Below, piece after piece: positions 32,695-41,300 of a stretch of DNA of 64,000 nt (positions within the stretch are counted from its first letter, which is position 1; the number at the start of each line of letters is the position of its first letter). The position numbers were made by a program, and so were the translations under genes. The DNA is taken from positions 60,150 to 124,149 of the forward strand of contig DATLQU010000007.1 in the NCBI GenBank assembly GCA_035535015.1. Direction: 5' to 3'. This stretch comes from Palsa-661 sp035535015. Lineage in GTDB: Bacteria; Actinomycetota; Acidimicrobiia; Acidimicrobiales; UBA8190. The notes beneath the pieces were generated by a model. The model ran no database searches, was not told the origin of the DNA, and was given only the letters and a program-made list of their open reading frames with translations.

Positions 32695-33741
32695 TCAGAG
32701 GACGGGGGGGCCGGACATGCCCGGCCCCGGCGTCGGGGGAAGGACGGTGAAGGTCGTTGCGTAGGTCGGGTGGGAGCCGGCGTCCACTTCGGCGATGACG
32801 GCCGAGGGTCCGGCGGCACAGGAGATGCCCTTGAAGACGAAGACGGCGTTGCCGTCATCGTCGATGATGGTCGACGCCTTCGGGCCTGTGTTCAGTCCGA
32901 CTCCGTCTCTCTCCACGACGCCGGCACCAAGGCCGATGCCACCTGGGTTGCCCGGCTCCCAGCGCCAGCCCCGGATGCAGCGGCTGTCGAGTTGCGACGA
33001 GTCGATGGAGACGGTCTGCTCGGCGTAGACGGGGTTGGTCTCGACGTAGAAGACGGCGTAGATGTTGGAGTCGCCGCTGGCGGAGGTGTCACCGGTCTCG
33101 ACCTCCTGGAGCAGACCTCCCGTCTGCGGGTAAGGGGTGACACCTTCGGGGGTCACCGCCGGAGGCCGGACCACCAGGGTGGTGAGGGCGGTGAGGAAGG
33201 GGGAGACCTCGAGGTCGGCCTCGATGACGTCGGTGCCGGGGGCGCAGTCGAAGCCGTCGAGGACGACGGTGGCGTTGCCGTCGTTGTCGAGGACGGCGTC
33301 GATCCGGTCGGGCTGGACGTTCGGTTTGGCCGTGTCGCTGTTGTTCTGCAGGTTCTCGAAGGTGAGGGTCGCGCAGGAGGCCTCGAGCTGGGACGAGTCG
33401 ATGTTGACCAGGTCACCGGCGAAGGAGGGAAGGGTTTCGACCTGGACGATGGCGTGGACCTCGGACTGGCCCGTCTCCACCAGGGGTTGCGGGTCGACCT
33501 GGACGGTGATCTGAGGTCCGGAGCCGCCCCCGGTGGCCCCGCCGGAACCCGAGCCGGTCTTGCAGGCGGCCTTCTTGGCGTGCTTGGCGCACCAGGCGGG
33601 CGAACCCTTGGCCGCCTTGGTGGCCTTGGCCGAAGCGATGCCCGACATGCCGAGGAGCGGCATGGCCAGGACGACGGTGAGTGCGGTAATACGCGCAAAA
33701 CTACGATGGACGGTCGATTGAGCGCTCTTTGTGCCAGACAT
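32695..33741 (-). CDS. Secreted protein with two copies of a beta-rich domain
   Basis: A signal peptide (LTVVLAMPLLGMSGIASA) leads a 348-residue exported protein. After a Gly/Ser linker two copies of a roughly 110-residue domain follow (about residues 80-190 and 215-340). Each has VNIDSSQL/VSIDSSQL followed by Cys, then DNDGNATVVLDG / DDDGNAVFVFKG, a second Cys and a hydrophobic end before PP. Each domain may contain one disulfide. I recognise no family. It sits upstream of the lipoprotein gene on the same strand. Confidence 0.82.
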   Translation of the reverse strand: MSGTKSAQSTVHRSFARITALTVVLAMPLLGMSGIASAKATKAAKGSPAWCAKHAKKAACKTGSGSGGATGGGSGPQITVQVDPQPLVETGQSEVHAIVQVETLPSFAGDLVNIDSSQLEASCATLTFENLQNNSDTAKPNVQPDRIDAVLDNDGNATVVLDGFDCAPGTDVIEADLEVSPFLTALTTLVVRPPAVTPEGVTPYPQTGGLLQEVETGDTSASGDSNIYAVFYVETNPVYAEQTVSIDSSQLDSRCIRGWRWEPGNPGGIGLGAGVVERDGVGLNTGPKASTIIDDDGNAVFVFKGISCAAGPSAVIAEVDAGSHPTYATTFTVLPPTPGPGMSGPPVL

Positions 33742-33932
33742 GGGGCTCAGTTTGACCGACGAACCCTCACCTTGCCATCGTCAGAGATGATGAAAGTGCG
33801 GTGAGAAATGGGTTGACCACGAGAAGCGGTGAAATCTCACCACGGATCGTAGCCGTGAGTTCACGCTGACGTCTTCGGTCCCCGGTGCCAAGCCGGCAGG
33901 CGCCGGACGGTGGGACGGCTACTGGATGTGGA

Positions 33933-35147
33933 CTACTGGATGTGGACGCCCGAGACGGCCCGGGCGATGATCAGCCGCTGGATCTCCGAGGTGCCCTCGA
34001 AGATGGTGTAGATCTTCGAGTCACGGTGCCAGCGCTCCACCGGGTGCTCGCGGATGTAGCCGTAGCCGCCCATGATTTGGATGGCCTGCTCGGTGACCCA
34101 GACCGCCGTCTCTCCCGCGTAGAGCTTCGACATGGAGCCCTCGCCGGCGGTGAACGGCTTCTTGGTGGCTCCCATCCAGGCCGCCCGCCAGACGAGCAAC
34201 CGGGAGGCGTCGATCCGCATCTTCATGTCGGCCAGCTTGAAGGCGATGCCCTGGTTTTCGATGATGAGCCGGCCGAAGGCCTTGCGCTCCTTGGCGTAGT
34301 CGAGGGAGTACTCGTAGGCGGCCCGGGCGATGCCGAGCGCCTGGGCGCCGACGGCCGGGCGGGTGGCCTCGAAGGTGGCCATGGCCGCCTGGGAGTTGGA
34401 CTTCTTGCCCTCCCGGGCCCGGGCCAACTTCTCGTCGAGCTTCTCCTTACCCCCGAGGAGGCAGCGTCCGGGGACGCGGACATCGTCGAGGACGACCTCG
34501 CCGGTATGCGACGCCCGGATCCCCATCTTCTGGAACTTCTGGCCGGCCGAGAGGCCCGGGGTGCCCGGGGGGACGATGAAACTGGCCTGGCCCCGCGATC
34601 CCAACTGGGGGTCGACCGACGCCACCACGACGTTCACGTCGGCGATGCCACCGTTTGTGATCCAGGTCTTGGTGCCGTTGATGACCCACTCGTCCTTGGC
34701 CTCGTCGTAAGCGGCCCGGGTGCGAAGCGAGCTGACGTCGGAACCGGCGTCGGCCTCCGAGACGCAGAAGGCGGCTGTCTGGAGCTTCTCGGGCGTGCCG
34801 AAGCACTGGGGGCCCCACTCGTAGAGCTGCTCGGGGGTGCCGTTGGCGGCGATCCCGGCCAGACCGAGCGAGCTGCCGAAGATGGCCAGGGTGATGCCGG
34901 CGTCGCCCCAGGCCAGCTCCTCGCTGGCCACCGACAGGGTCAGGCCGGTGGGGTCGAGGAACGACTGGATGAAGAAGTCGAAAGAGTAGAGGCCGACCCG
35001 GGCCGCCTCCTCGATCACGGGCCAGGGGGTCTCCTCGCGCTCGTCCCACTCGTGGGCGACGGGGCGGACCACATCCTCGGCGAAGTCGTGGATCCATTTC
35101 TGGAGCTGCAGCTGCTCCTCGTTGAGCTCGAGCGAGAAGTCGGGCAT
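33933..35147 (-). CDS. Acyl-CoA dehydrogenase
   Basis: The 404-residue flavoenzyme oxidises acyl-CoA to 2-enoyl-CoA. It shows AFCVSEADAGSDVSS, TKTWITNGG and the C-terminal IMGGYGYIREHPVERWHRDSK followed by IFEGTSEIQR, in which E384 is the catalytic base. No membrane segment is present. An inverted repeat GTTAC-N6-GTAAC lies about 110 bp upstream. ETF genes at the left edge would take its electrons. Confidence 0.95.
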   Translation of the reverse strand: MPDFSLELNEEQLQLQKWIHDFAEDVVRPVAHEWDEREETPWPVIEEAARVGLYSFDFFIQSFLDPTGLTLSVASEELAWGDAGITLAIFGSSLGLAGIAANGTPEQLYEWGPQCFGTPEKLQTAAFCVSEADAGSDVSSLRTRAAYDEAKDEWVINGTKTWITNGGIADVNVVVASVDPQLGSRGQASFIVPPGTPGLSAGQKFQKMGIRASHTGEVVLDDVRVPGRCLLGGKEKLDEKLARAREGKKSNSQAAMATFEATRPAVGAQALGIARAAYEYSLDYAKERKAFGRLIIENQGIAFKLADMKMRIDASRLLVWRAAWMGATKKPFTAGEGSMSKLYAGETAVWVTEQAIQIMGGYGYIREHPVERWHRDSKIYTIFEGTSEIQRLIIARAVSGVHIQ

Positions 35148-35258
35148 GGTCTTCCCCTTCTATCGAGGTCGCCGGACGTGGGCCGGGTTCCGGACCACTC
35201 CCGGAGCGGGTCGTCGGGCCTCCTCGGCACTGTGGCCGGGCACCCTCACCCATCCGTT

Positions 35259-35274
35259 GTTACTCAACGGTAAC
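35259..35274. promoter_or_regulatory. Inverted repeat upstream of acyl-CoA dehydrogenase gene
   Basis: GTTAC (35259-35263) and GTAAC (35270-35274) flank 6 nt in an AT-rich patch. TetR-type operators often look like this. It is 112 bp before the dehydrogenase start and 50 bp after the cysS stop. No regulator can be assigned. Confidence 0.35.
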
Positions 35275-35326
35275 CTACTTGGCGATCGCTTGGCCAGCAC
35301 CCCGGGCGGGGCCGGCGCGGAGGCCG

Positions 35327-36706
35327 TCAGCGGTGGAGTTGACCGCCCTCGGGTCCATCCTCGATGTGCCAGCCGTCGGCCTCGAGCTCGGCCCGCAGGG
35401 CGTCGGCCCGGGCCCAGTCCTTGGCCGCCCGGGCCGCGTCCCGGGCCGCCGCCTTGGCCTTGGTGGCCTCGTCGGCTTCCACCCGGCCGTAGAGGGGCAG
35501 GCCGAGGGCGGCGCAGAGGACCACGGCGGTCAGTGCCAGCCGGCGCCCGGCGGCGGCGTCGCCGGCGTCGGCGGCCAGATTGGCCTGCCGGACCAGCTCG
35601 AAGATGCCGGCCACGGCGGCCGGGGTGCCCAGGTCGTCGTCCATGTGGGACCGGAAAGAGGCGACGGCCACGGCATCGGCCCCTTGGGCGGCGGCCTCGG
35701 CGGCGGTGGTGGCCAACGCCTCGCCCTCGAGATGAAACCGGCGGACGAGGGCGTCGAACCCCTTCAGGGCCTCCTCGGCGTCGGCGATGGTGTCCGGGGT
35801 CACCTCTACCTGGGAGCGGTAGTGACTGCGCAGGAGAAGCAGTCGGTAGGCCCGGCCGTCGGTCCGCTCGAGGAGGTCGGCCAGAGAGGTGAAGTTGCCG
35901 AGGGACTTGGACATCTTCTCGCCGGCCATGATGACGTGACCGTTGTGGGACCAGCGGCGGGCGAAGGTCCGGTCGACGGCCACGGCCTGGGCCCGCTCGT
36001 TCTCGTGGTGAGGGAAGGCCAGATCGATGCCCCCGCCGTGGAGGTCGAACCCGTCGCCCAGCAGATCGAGGGCCATCACCACGCATTCCGTGTGCCATCC
36101 GGGGCGGCCCGGGCCCCACGGCGACGGCCAGGTCGGCTCCCCGGGCTTGGCCTTCTTCCAGAGAACGAAGTCGAGGGGCGAGCGCTTCTCCTCGCCCGGC
36201 TCCACCCGGGCGCCGGACCGGAGGGAGTCGAGGCTCTGGCGGGCCAGCAGGCCGTAGCCGGGGACGCGGTCGACCGACAGGTAGACGCCGTCGGACGTCT
36301 CGTAGGCGACGGCGCGCTCGACGAGGTCGGCCACGAGGGCCACCATGTGGTCGACGTAGTCGGTGGCGCGCGGCGCCACGGTGGGCCGCTTGATGCCCAG
36401 GGCGTCGATGGCCTGCCACCAGGCGTCCTCGAACTCGAGGGCCACCTCGGTCGGCGTCCGGTGCTCCTCGTTGGCCCGGGCGATGATCTTGTCGTCGATG
36501 TCGGTGACATTGGAGACGTAGCGGACCTCGAGGCCCGAGAACTCGAGATAGCGCCGCAGGATGTCGAAGGCCAGGGCGAAGCGGCCATGGCCGATGTGGG
36601 GGACGTCGTAGACGGTGGGTCCGCAGACGTACATCGAGACCTGACCGGGGTCCCGCAGGACGAGGGGCTCGATGGTGCCCGTGGCTGTGTCGTGGAGGCG
36701 CAGCAC
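35327..36706 (-). CDS. cysS: Cysteinyl-tRNA synthetase
   Basis: The class I synthetase (459 residues) has MYVCGPTVYDVPHIGHGR with the Zn-binding Cys and HIGH motif, ITDIDDKI-type VTDIDDKIIARAN, and KMSKSLGN. The length agrees with CysRS rather than the shorter mycothiol ligase MshC, which shares the fold. The start is GTG 36706; a TACCGT -10 lies 6 nt upstream, predicting a leaderless mRNA. It is divergent from valS with 20 bp between start codons. Confidence 0.95.
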   Translation of the reverse strand: MLRLHDTATGTIEPLVLRDPGQVSMYVCGPTVYDVPHIGHGRFALAFDILRRYLEFSGLEVRYVSNVTDIDDKIIARANEEHRTPTEVALEFEDAWWQAIDALGIKRPTVAPRATDYVDHMVALVADLVERAVAYETSDGVYLSVDRVPGYGLLARQSLDSLRSGARVEPGEEKRSPLDFVLWKKAKPGEPTWPSPWGPGRPGWHTECVVMALDLLGDGFDLHGGGIDLAFPHHENERAQAVAVDRTFARRWSHNGHVIMAGEKMSKSLGNFTSLADLLERTDGRAYRLLLLRSHYRSQVEVTPDTIADAEEALKGFDALVRRFHLEGEALATTAAEAAAQGADAVAVASFRSHMDDDLGTPAAVAGIFELVRQANLAADAGDAAAGRRLALTAVVLCAALGLPLYGRVEADEATKAKAAARDAARAAKDWARADALRAELEADGWHIEDGPEGGQLHR

Positions 36707-36711
36707 TCCGG

Positions 36712-36718
36712 TACGGTA
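36712..36718. promoter_or_regulatory. Shared bidirectional -10 for cysS and valS
   Basis: The 7-mer TACGGTA gives TACGGT on plus (36712-36717), 9 nt before the valS ATG, and TACCGT on minus (36718-36713), 6 nt before the cysS GTG. The gap between the start codons is 20 bp, so both transcripts must start within or next to it, with no room for separate promoters or leaders. Confidence 0.6.
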
Positions 36719-36726
36719 ACGCGACC

Positions 36727-39357
36727 ATGGACGAGACCGCGACGAACGGCCTGCCGCGCCCGCCGCTCGAGCCGGCGACGGCCCCGGTCGTGCCTGAACG
36801 ACCGACCCTCGACGGTCTCGAAGGCAAATGGTCGGCGCTCTGGGCTGAGTCGGGCACCTACGCCTTCGACCGTTCCGCTGACCGGTCACGGGTCTTCGCC
36901 ATCGACACCCCGCCGCCCACCGTGTCGGGAGAGCTGCACCTCGGTCACGTCTTCTCCTACACCCACACCGACACGGTGGCGCGGTACCGACGGATGCGGG
37001 GCCACGAGGTCTTCTATCCGATGGGCTTCGACGACAACGGCCTGCCCACCGAGCGGCGGGTGCAGAACTACTACGGCGTGCTCTGCGATCCGGGGCTCCG
37101 CCAGGATCCCTCCTTCGTGGTGCCCGAGAAGCCGGAGAAACATCCGGTGGCCATCTCGCGACCCGACTTCATCGACCTGTGCGGCCGGTTGGTGGCCGAG
37201 GACGAGAAGGCCTTCGAGGACCTGTGGCGCACGCTCGGACTGTCGGTCGACTGGAACCACACCTACGCCACCATCGACACCGGCGCCCGGCGCGCCTCGC
37301 AGCGGGGCTTCCTGCATCTTCTCAGCAACGGTCACGCCTACAGCACCGAAGCCCCCACCCAGTGGGACGTGGACTTCCAGTCGGCGGTGTCGCAGGCGGA
37401 GATGGAGGACCGGGAGCTACCCGGTGCCTACCACCGGCTGCGCTTCGCCCGCGTCGACGGGAACGGCGCCGTCGAGATCGAAACGACGCGGCCCGAGCTC
37501 CTGGCCGCCTGTGTGGCCCTGGTGGCGCATCCCGACGATGCCCGGTACCAACCGTTGTTCGGCACGACAGTGGTGACCCCTCTCTTCGGGGTGGCGGTGC
37601 CGGTGCTGGCCCACGAGTTGGCCGATCCCGAGAAGGGATCGGGGGTGGCCATGATCTGCACGTTCGGCGACACCACCGACGTGACCTGGTGGCGGGAGCT
37701 CTCGCTTCCCACGCGGACGATCGTCGGACGAAACGGCCGGCTGAAGCCCGTCGTCTGGGGGGACCCGGGGTGGGAGAGCACCGACCGGACGGCGGCCGAC
37801 CAGGCCTACGGCGAGATCGCCGGGAAGACGGTGGCCCAGGCCCGGTCGCGCATCGTCGAGTTGCTGGCGGCGGCGGGCCTGATGGTGGGGGAAGCCAAGC
37901 CCATCACCCATCCGGTGAAGTTCTACGAAAAGGGCGACCGGCCCCTCGAGATCGTGTCCAGCCGGCAGTGGTACGTCCGGACGTTGCCGTTGCGCGAACG
38001 ACTTCTCGAGCGGGGTCGCCAATTGCAGTGGCACCCGCCCTACATGGTGCACCGCTACGAGGCCTGGGTGGAGGGACTGAACAGTGACTGGAACATCAGC
38101 CGGCAGCGCTACTTCGGTGTCCCTTTCCCCGTCTGGTACCGGTTGAACGACGAGGGCGAGATCGACCACGACCACCCCCTGGTAGCCGATGAGAGCCGGC
38201 TTCCGGTCGACCCGTCGAGCGATGTGCCCGACGGTTTCCTCGAAGAGCAGCGCGGCCTGCCCGGGGGGTTCGTCGGGGATCCCGACGTGATGGACACGTG
38301 GGCCACCTCGTCCCTCACGCCGCAGATCGCCGGTCACTGGGCGGACGATCCCGAGCTGTTCGCCAAGGTCTTCCCCATGGACCTGCGCCCGCAGAGCCAC
38401 GAGATCATCCGGACGTGGCTCTTCTCCACGGTGGTGCGCTCCGAGCTCGAGCACGGCAGCCTGCCCTGGGCGGCGGCGGCCATTTCGGGCTGGGTGCTCG
38501 CCCCCTCGGGGAAGAAGATGTCGAAGTCGAGGGGCAACGTGGTGACCCCTCTGCCGCTGCTCCAGACCCACGGTTCCGACGGCGTGCGCTACTGGGCGGC
38601 CAGCGGCCGACCGGGGACGGACACGGCGGTGGACGAGGGGCAGATGAAGGTGGGACGGCGCCTCGCCATCAAGATCCTGAACGCCTCGCGCTTCACCTTG
38701 TCGCGCATCGCCGGTGGGGAGCTGCCCGGCCCCGACGCCGTGGTCGCCCCCATCGACCTGGCCATGCTGGGCGACCTGGCCCGGGTGGTGGACGAGGCCA
38801 CCGCCGCCTTCGAGGGCTATGACTATGCCCGGGCCCTCGAGCGGACCGAGGCGTTCTTCTGGTCCTTCTGCGATGACTACCTGGAGCTGGTGAAGGGCCG
38901 CGCCTACGAGGATCCGTCCCAGGCCGGTCCGGCGTCGGCCCGGGCCGCCCTCGGTCTCGCTCTCTCGGTCCTTCTCCGGCTCCTCGCCCCCTTCGTGCCC
39001 TTCGTGACCGAGGAGGCATGGTCGTGGTGGCACCAGGGTTCGATCCACCGGGCTCCGTGGCCTGATGTCACCGAGTTTCCCGCGGCCATTGTCCGCGGCA
39101 CCGTTTCGGGCCCCGAGGACAGCGTCCTCAGTGTGGTGGCCGGGGTCCTCGGCGCCGTGCGTCGGGCCAAGACGACAGCCAAACGGTCCATGCGCGCTCC
39201 GGTGGCCCGGCTCACCGTGGTCGACGACCCGGCCCGGCTCGCTCTTCTGGCCCAAGCGGAGAGCGACCTGCGCGACGCCGGCGGCGTCATCGACCTGATC
39301 ATGAACTCCGGTCCCCCCGACGTCGGTGTCGAGTTGGGCGAGGAGGACGCCGGCTGA
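36727..39357 (+). CDS. valS: Valyl-tRNA synthetase
   Basis: The 876-residue class I synthetase has PPPTVSGELHLGH (HIGH type), the editing domain in the middle, and GKKMSKSRGN. The anticodon-binding region around 680-790 ends with PFVTEEAWSWW. It is the compact actinobacterial ValRS type with a short C-terminal arm. ATG 36727 has almost no leader. The gene converges on the amidohydrolase gene with 12 bp between stops. Confidence 0.95.
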   Translation: MDETATNGLPRPPLEPATAPVVPERPTLDGLEGKWSALWAESGTYAFDRSADRSRVFAIDTPPPTVSGELHLGHVFSYTHTDTVARYRRMRGHEVFYPMGFDDNGLPTERRVQNYYGVLCDPGLRQDPSFVVPEKPEKHPVAISRPDFIDLCGRLVAEDEKAFEDLWRTLGLSVDWNHTYATIDTGARRASQRGFLHLLSNGHAYSTEAPTQWDVDFQSAVSQAEMEDRELPGAYHRLRFARVDGNGAVEIETTRPELLAACVALVAHPDDARYQPLFGTTVVTPLFGVAVPVLAHELADPEKGSGVAMICTFGDTTDVTWWRELSLPTRTIVGRNGRLKPVVWGDPGWESTDRTAADQAYGEIAGKTVAQARSRIVELLAAAGLMVGEAKPITHPVKFYEKGDRPLEIVSSRQWYVRTLPLRERLLERGRQLQWHPPYMVHRYEAWVEGLNSDWNISRQRYFGVPFPVWYRLNDEGEIDHDHPLVADESRLPVDPSSDVPDGFLEEQRGLPGGFVGDPDVMDTWATSSLTPQIAGHWADDPELFAKVFPMDLRPQSHEIIRTWLFSTVVRSELEHGSLPWAAAAISGWVLAPSGKKMSKSRGNVVTPLPLLQTHGSDGVRYWAASGRPGTDTAVDEGQMKVGRRLAIKILNASRFTLSRIAGGELPGPDAVVAPIDLAMLGDLARVVDEATAAFEGYDYARALERTEAFFWSFCDDYLELVKGRAYEDPSQAGPASARAALGLALSVLLRLLAPFVPFVTEEAWSWWHQGSIHRAPWPDVTEFPAAIVRGTVSGPEDSVLSVVAGVLGAVRRAKTTAKRSMRAPVARLTVVDDPARLALLAQAESDLRDAGGVIDLIMNSGPPDVGVELGEEDAG

Positions 39358-39369
39358 ACGGCGCCGGCG

Positions 39370-40224
39370 TCAGAGCTTGAGCACCCGCTCGGCGTTCTGC
39401 CGGAGGAACTTGGGCCAGACGTGGTCACGGAACGGGACGTCGGCCATTTCCGTGAAGATCCGCTCCAGGGTGAGCGCCATGGGGAAGTAGCCGGCGTACA
39501 TGATCTTGTCGGCTCCCCGGGTGTTGGCGTAGTCGATGATGGCCTTCGGGTAGTACTTGGGGGCGAAGGCACTCGTCGTGTAATAGAGGCCGGGCCACTT
39601 GAGCATCAGCTTGACGGCGAGCTCCTGCCAGGGCTCGGCCCCGTGGCGCATGATGATCCGGAGATCGGGGAAGTCGTAGCAGACCTGGTCGAAGTGCATG
39701 ACGTCCTGGCAGGCCGACGGGACGCGGGGGCCGGCGATGCCGGCGTTGACCAGGATGGGTATGTCGAGGTCGACGCACAATTGGTAGATCGGGTAGTACC
39801 GCCGGTCGCTGACCGGTACCTGCGGGTTGCACCCGGCCGGGAACGTCGTGACCGCCTTGATGTCGTACTCGGCATGCGCCCGGCGGATGCGACGCACGGC
39901 CTTGCCGATCTCGTTGGGATCGATCTCCAGACTGGCCCGGAATCGGTCGGGATGTTCGGCCAGGGCACGGTCGGTGATCTCGCCGGCCAATCCGACGAGG
40001 CCGATGGCCACACCGGCACGGTCCATCTCGCCCACGGTGACGGCCACCGGGTCGATGTCCTCGTCGATCTGACCGGGATTGTCCCTGAACATGTAAGCGA
40101 TCGGGGTGGCCATGGTGGCGCTCTCGTCGTCGCGCAGCTGGGGCTTCAGGAAGTCGAACCGCTTGCCCGCTTTGGCGCCCGGGAAACCGATCATCAGATC
40201 GACGGCTCCGATGTCGGTCGGCAT
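39370..40224 (-). CDS. Amidohydrolase-2 family metal-dependent hydrolase
   Basis: The 284-residue protein belongs to the TIM-barrel amidohydrolase-2 group (decarboxylase-like). It has ITDRALAEHPDRFRAS, FPAGCNPQVPV, PILVNAGIAGPR, the histidine in IMRHGAEPW and DKIMYAGYFPM near the C-terminus. The N-terminal HxH metal pair common in this group is not seen; the motif here is AVDLMIGFPG. The start at MPTDIGAV is chosen over an ATG 22 codons upstream. Function on an actual substrate is unknown. Confidence 0.8.
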   Translation of the reverse strand: MPTDIGAVDLMIGFPGAKAGKRFDFLKPQLRDDESATMATPIAYMFRDNPGQIDEDIDPVAVTVGEMDRAGVAIGLVGLAGEITDRALAEHPDRFRASLEIDPNEIGKAVRRIRRAHAEYDIKAVTTFPAGCNPQVPVSDRRYYPIYQLCVDLDIPILVNAGIAGPRVPSACQDVMHFDQVCYDFPDLRIIMRHGAEPWQELAVKLMLKWPGLYYTTSAFAPKYYPKAIIDYANTRGADKIMYAGYFPMALTLERIFTEMADVPFRDHVWPKFLRQNAERVLKL

Positions 40225-40397
40225 GGCCACGGTTCTGGGTCCCCCTCGTCTCGATCTTCCGGCGCCGGCCGTCGGTCGGTCCGACGTCACGGTACAGGCG
40301 TCGGGCGGGTCCGGACAGATCGGCTTAGGCTCCGGCGGCGGCGCCGGCTCCGGGCTCGACCCGGCGCGGCACCGGACACCGCACGAGAGGACGGCAC

Positions 40398-41282
40398 ATG
40401 GCTGGTGACGACATGACGGGCAAGACGGTGGTCATCACCGGGGGGAACTCCGGTATCGGCAAGGAGACCGCCGTGGCCCTGGCCCGGGCCGGGGCGCGGA
40501 CGCTGATCACGGCGCGCGACCGCGCCCGGGGCGAGGCAGCAATGGCCGACATCAAAGCCCGTTCGGGAAGTGAGCTGGTCGAGCTGGTCGTCTTCGATCT
40601 CGGCGACCTGGGCTCGGTCCGGGCCGGCGCCGCCGACATCTTGGCGCGCTGTCTCCATCTCGATGTCCTCGTCAACAACGCCGGCATCATCCTGTCCGAT
40701 CGGCGCCTCACGGTCGACGGATTCGAATCGACCTTCGCCGTCAACCACCTGGGGCCGTTCCTGTTGACCCAACTGCTCCTCGACCGGATCAGCGCCAGCG
40801 CTCAGGGACGCGTGGTCAACGTCGCCTCGACCGCCCACTCGGCGGCGCGCCGGGGGCTCGACTTCGACGATCTGCAATCGGCCCGGAGCTACAGCGGCAT
40901 GCGCGTCTACAGCCACAGCAAACTGGCCAACATCTACTTCACCAGCGAACTGGCCCGGCGACTCGAGGGAACCACGGTAACGGCCAATTGCCTGCACCCG
41001 GGGACGGTCGCCACCGGTTACGGGCGCGACGAGGACACCGAGGGTCTGCTTGCCTTCGGGCTCAAGGTGATCAGGCCGTTGCTGATGTCGCCCGAACAGG
41101 GGGCCAGGACATCGGTGTACCTGTCCTCGTCGCCCGAGGTGGCCGCGGTGTCGGGGAAGTACTTCATCAAGTCCAAGCAGAGGCGCCCGTCCAAGGTCGC
41201 CCTCGATGCCGCCGCGGCACGGCGGCTGTGGGACGCGAGCGAACAGCTGGTGGCCGAAGCCGGCCGCCGGGCATCGGCCTGA
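40398..41282 (+). CDS. Short-chain dehydrogenase/reductase
   Basis: A classical SDR (294 residues) similar to retinol-dehydrogenase-like actinobacterial enzymes. It has TGGNSGIG (14-21), LVNNAG, NVASTAH and the catalytic Y171-x3-K175 (YSHSK). The extra C-terminal part (residues 215-294) is normal for this subgroup. AGAGG lies 7 nt before the ATG. It is divergent from the amidohydrolase gene. Confidence 0.9.
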   Translation: MAGDDMTGKTVVITGGNSGIGKETAVALARAGARTLITARDRARGEAAMADIKARSGSELVELVVFDLGDLGSVRAGAADILARCLHLDVLVNNAGIILSDRRLTVDGFESTFAVNHLGPFLLTQLLLDRISASAQGRVVNVASTAHSAARRGLDFDDLQSARSYSGMRVYSHSKLANIYFTSELARRLEGTTVTANCLHPGTVATGYGRDEDTEGLLAFGLKVIRPLLMSPEQGARTSVYLSSSPEVAAVSGKYFIKSKQRRPSKVALDAAAARRLWDASEQLVAEAGRRASA

Positions 41283-41300
41283 GGGGCCGGCAACGGGGGG

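Noticed and set aside
33742..33932. GGTGA-AATC-TCACC hairpin and nearby GGTGAGAAA as an operator
   Set aside because: The stem is only 5 bp and the copies are inconsistent, so there is too little to support a site.
35327..36706. Mycothiol ligase MshC as an alternative name for cysS
   Set aside because: The 459-residue length and the VTDIDDKIIARAN motif fit CysRS; MshC is shorter.
35160..37576. Very long open frames opposite and out of frame with cysS and valS (565 and 765 codons)
   Set aside because: They are shadows created by high GC: Arg/Gly/Pro-rich, no family motif, and they overlap two synthetases with all active-site motifs intact.
37417..39255. A 612-codon minus-strand frame inside valS
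   Set aside because: It is antisense to confirmed ValRS sequence, with no recognisable domain and no ribosome site.
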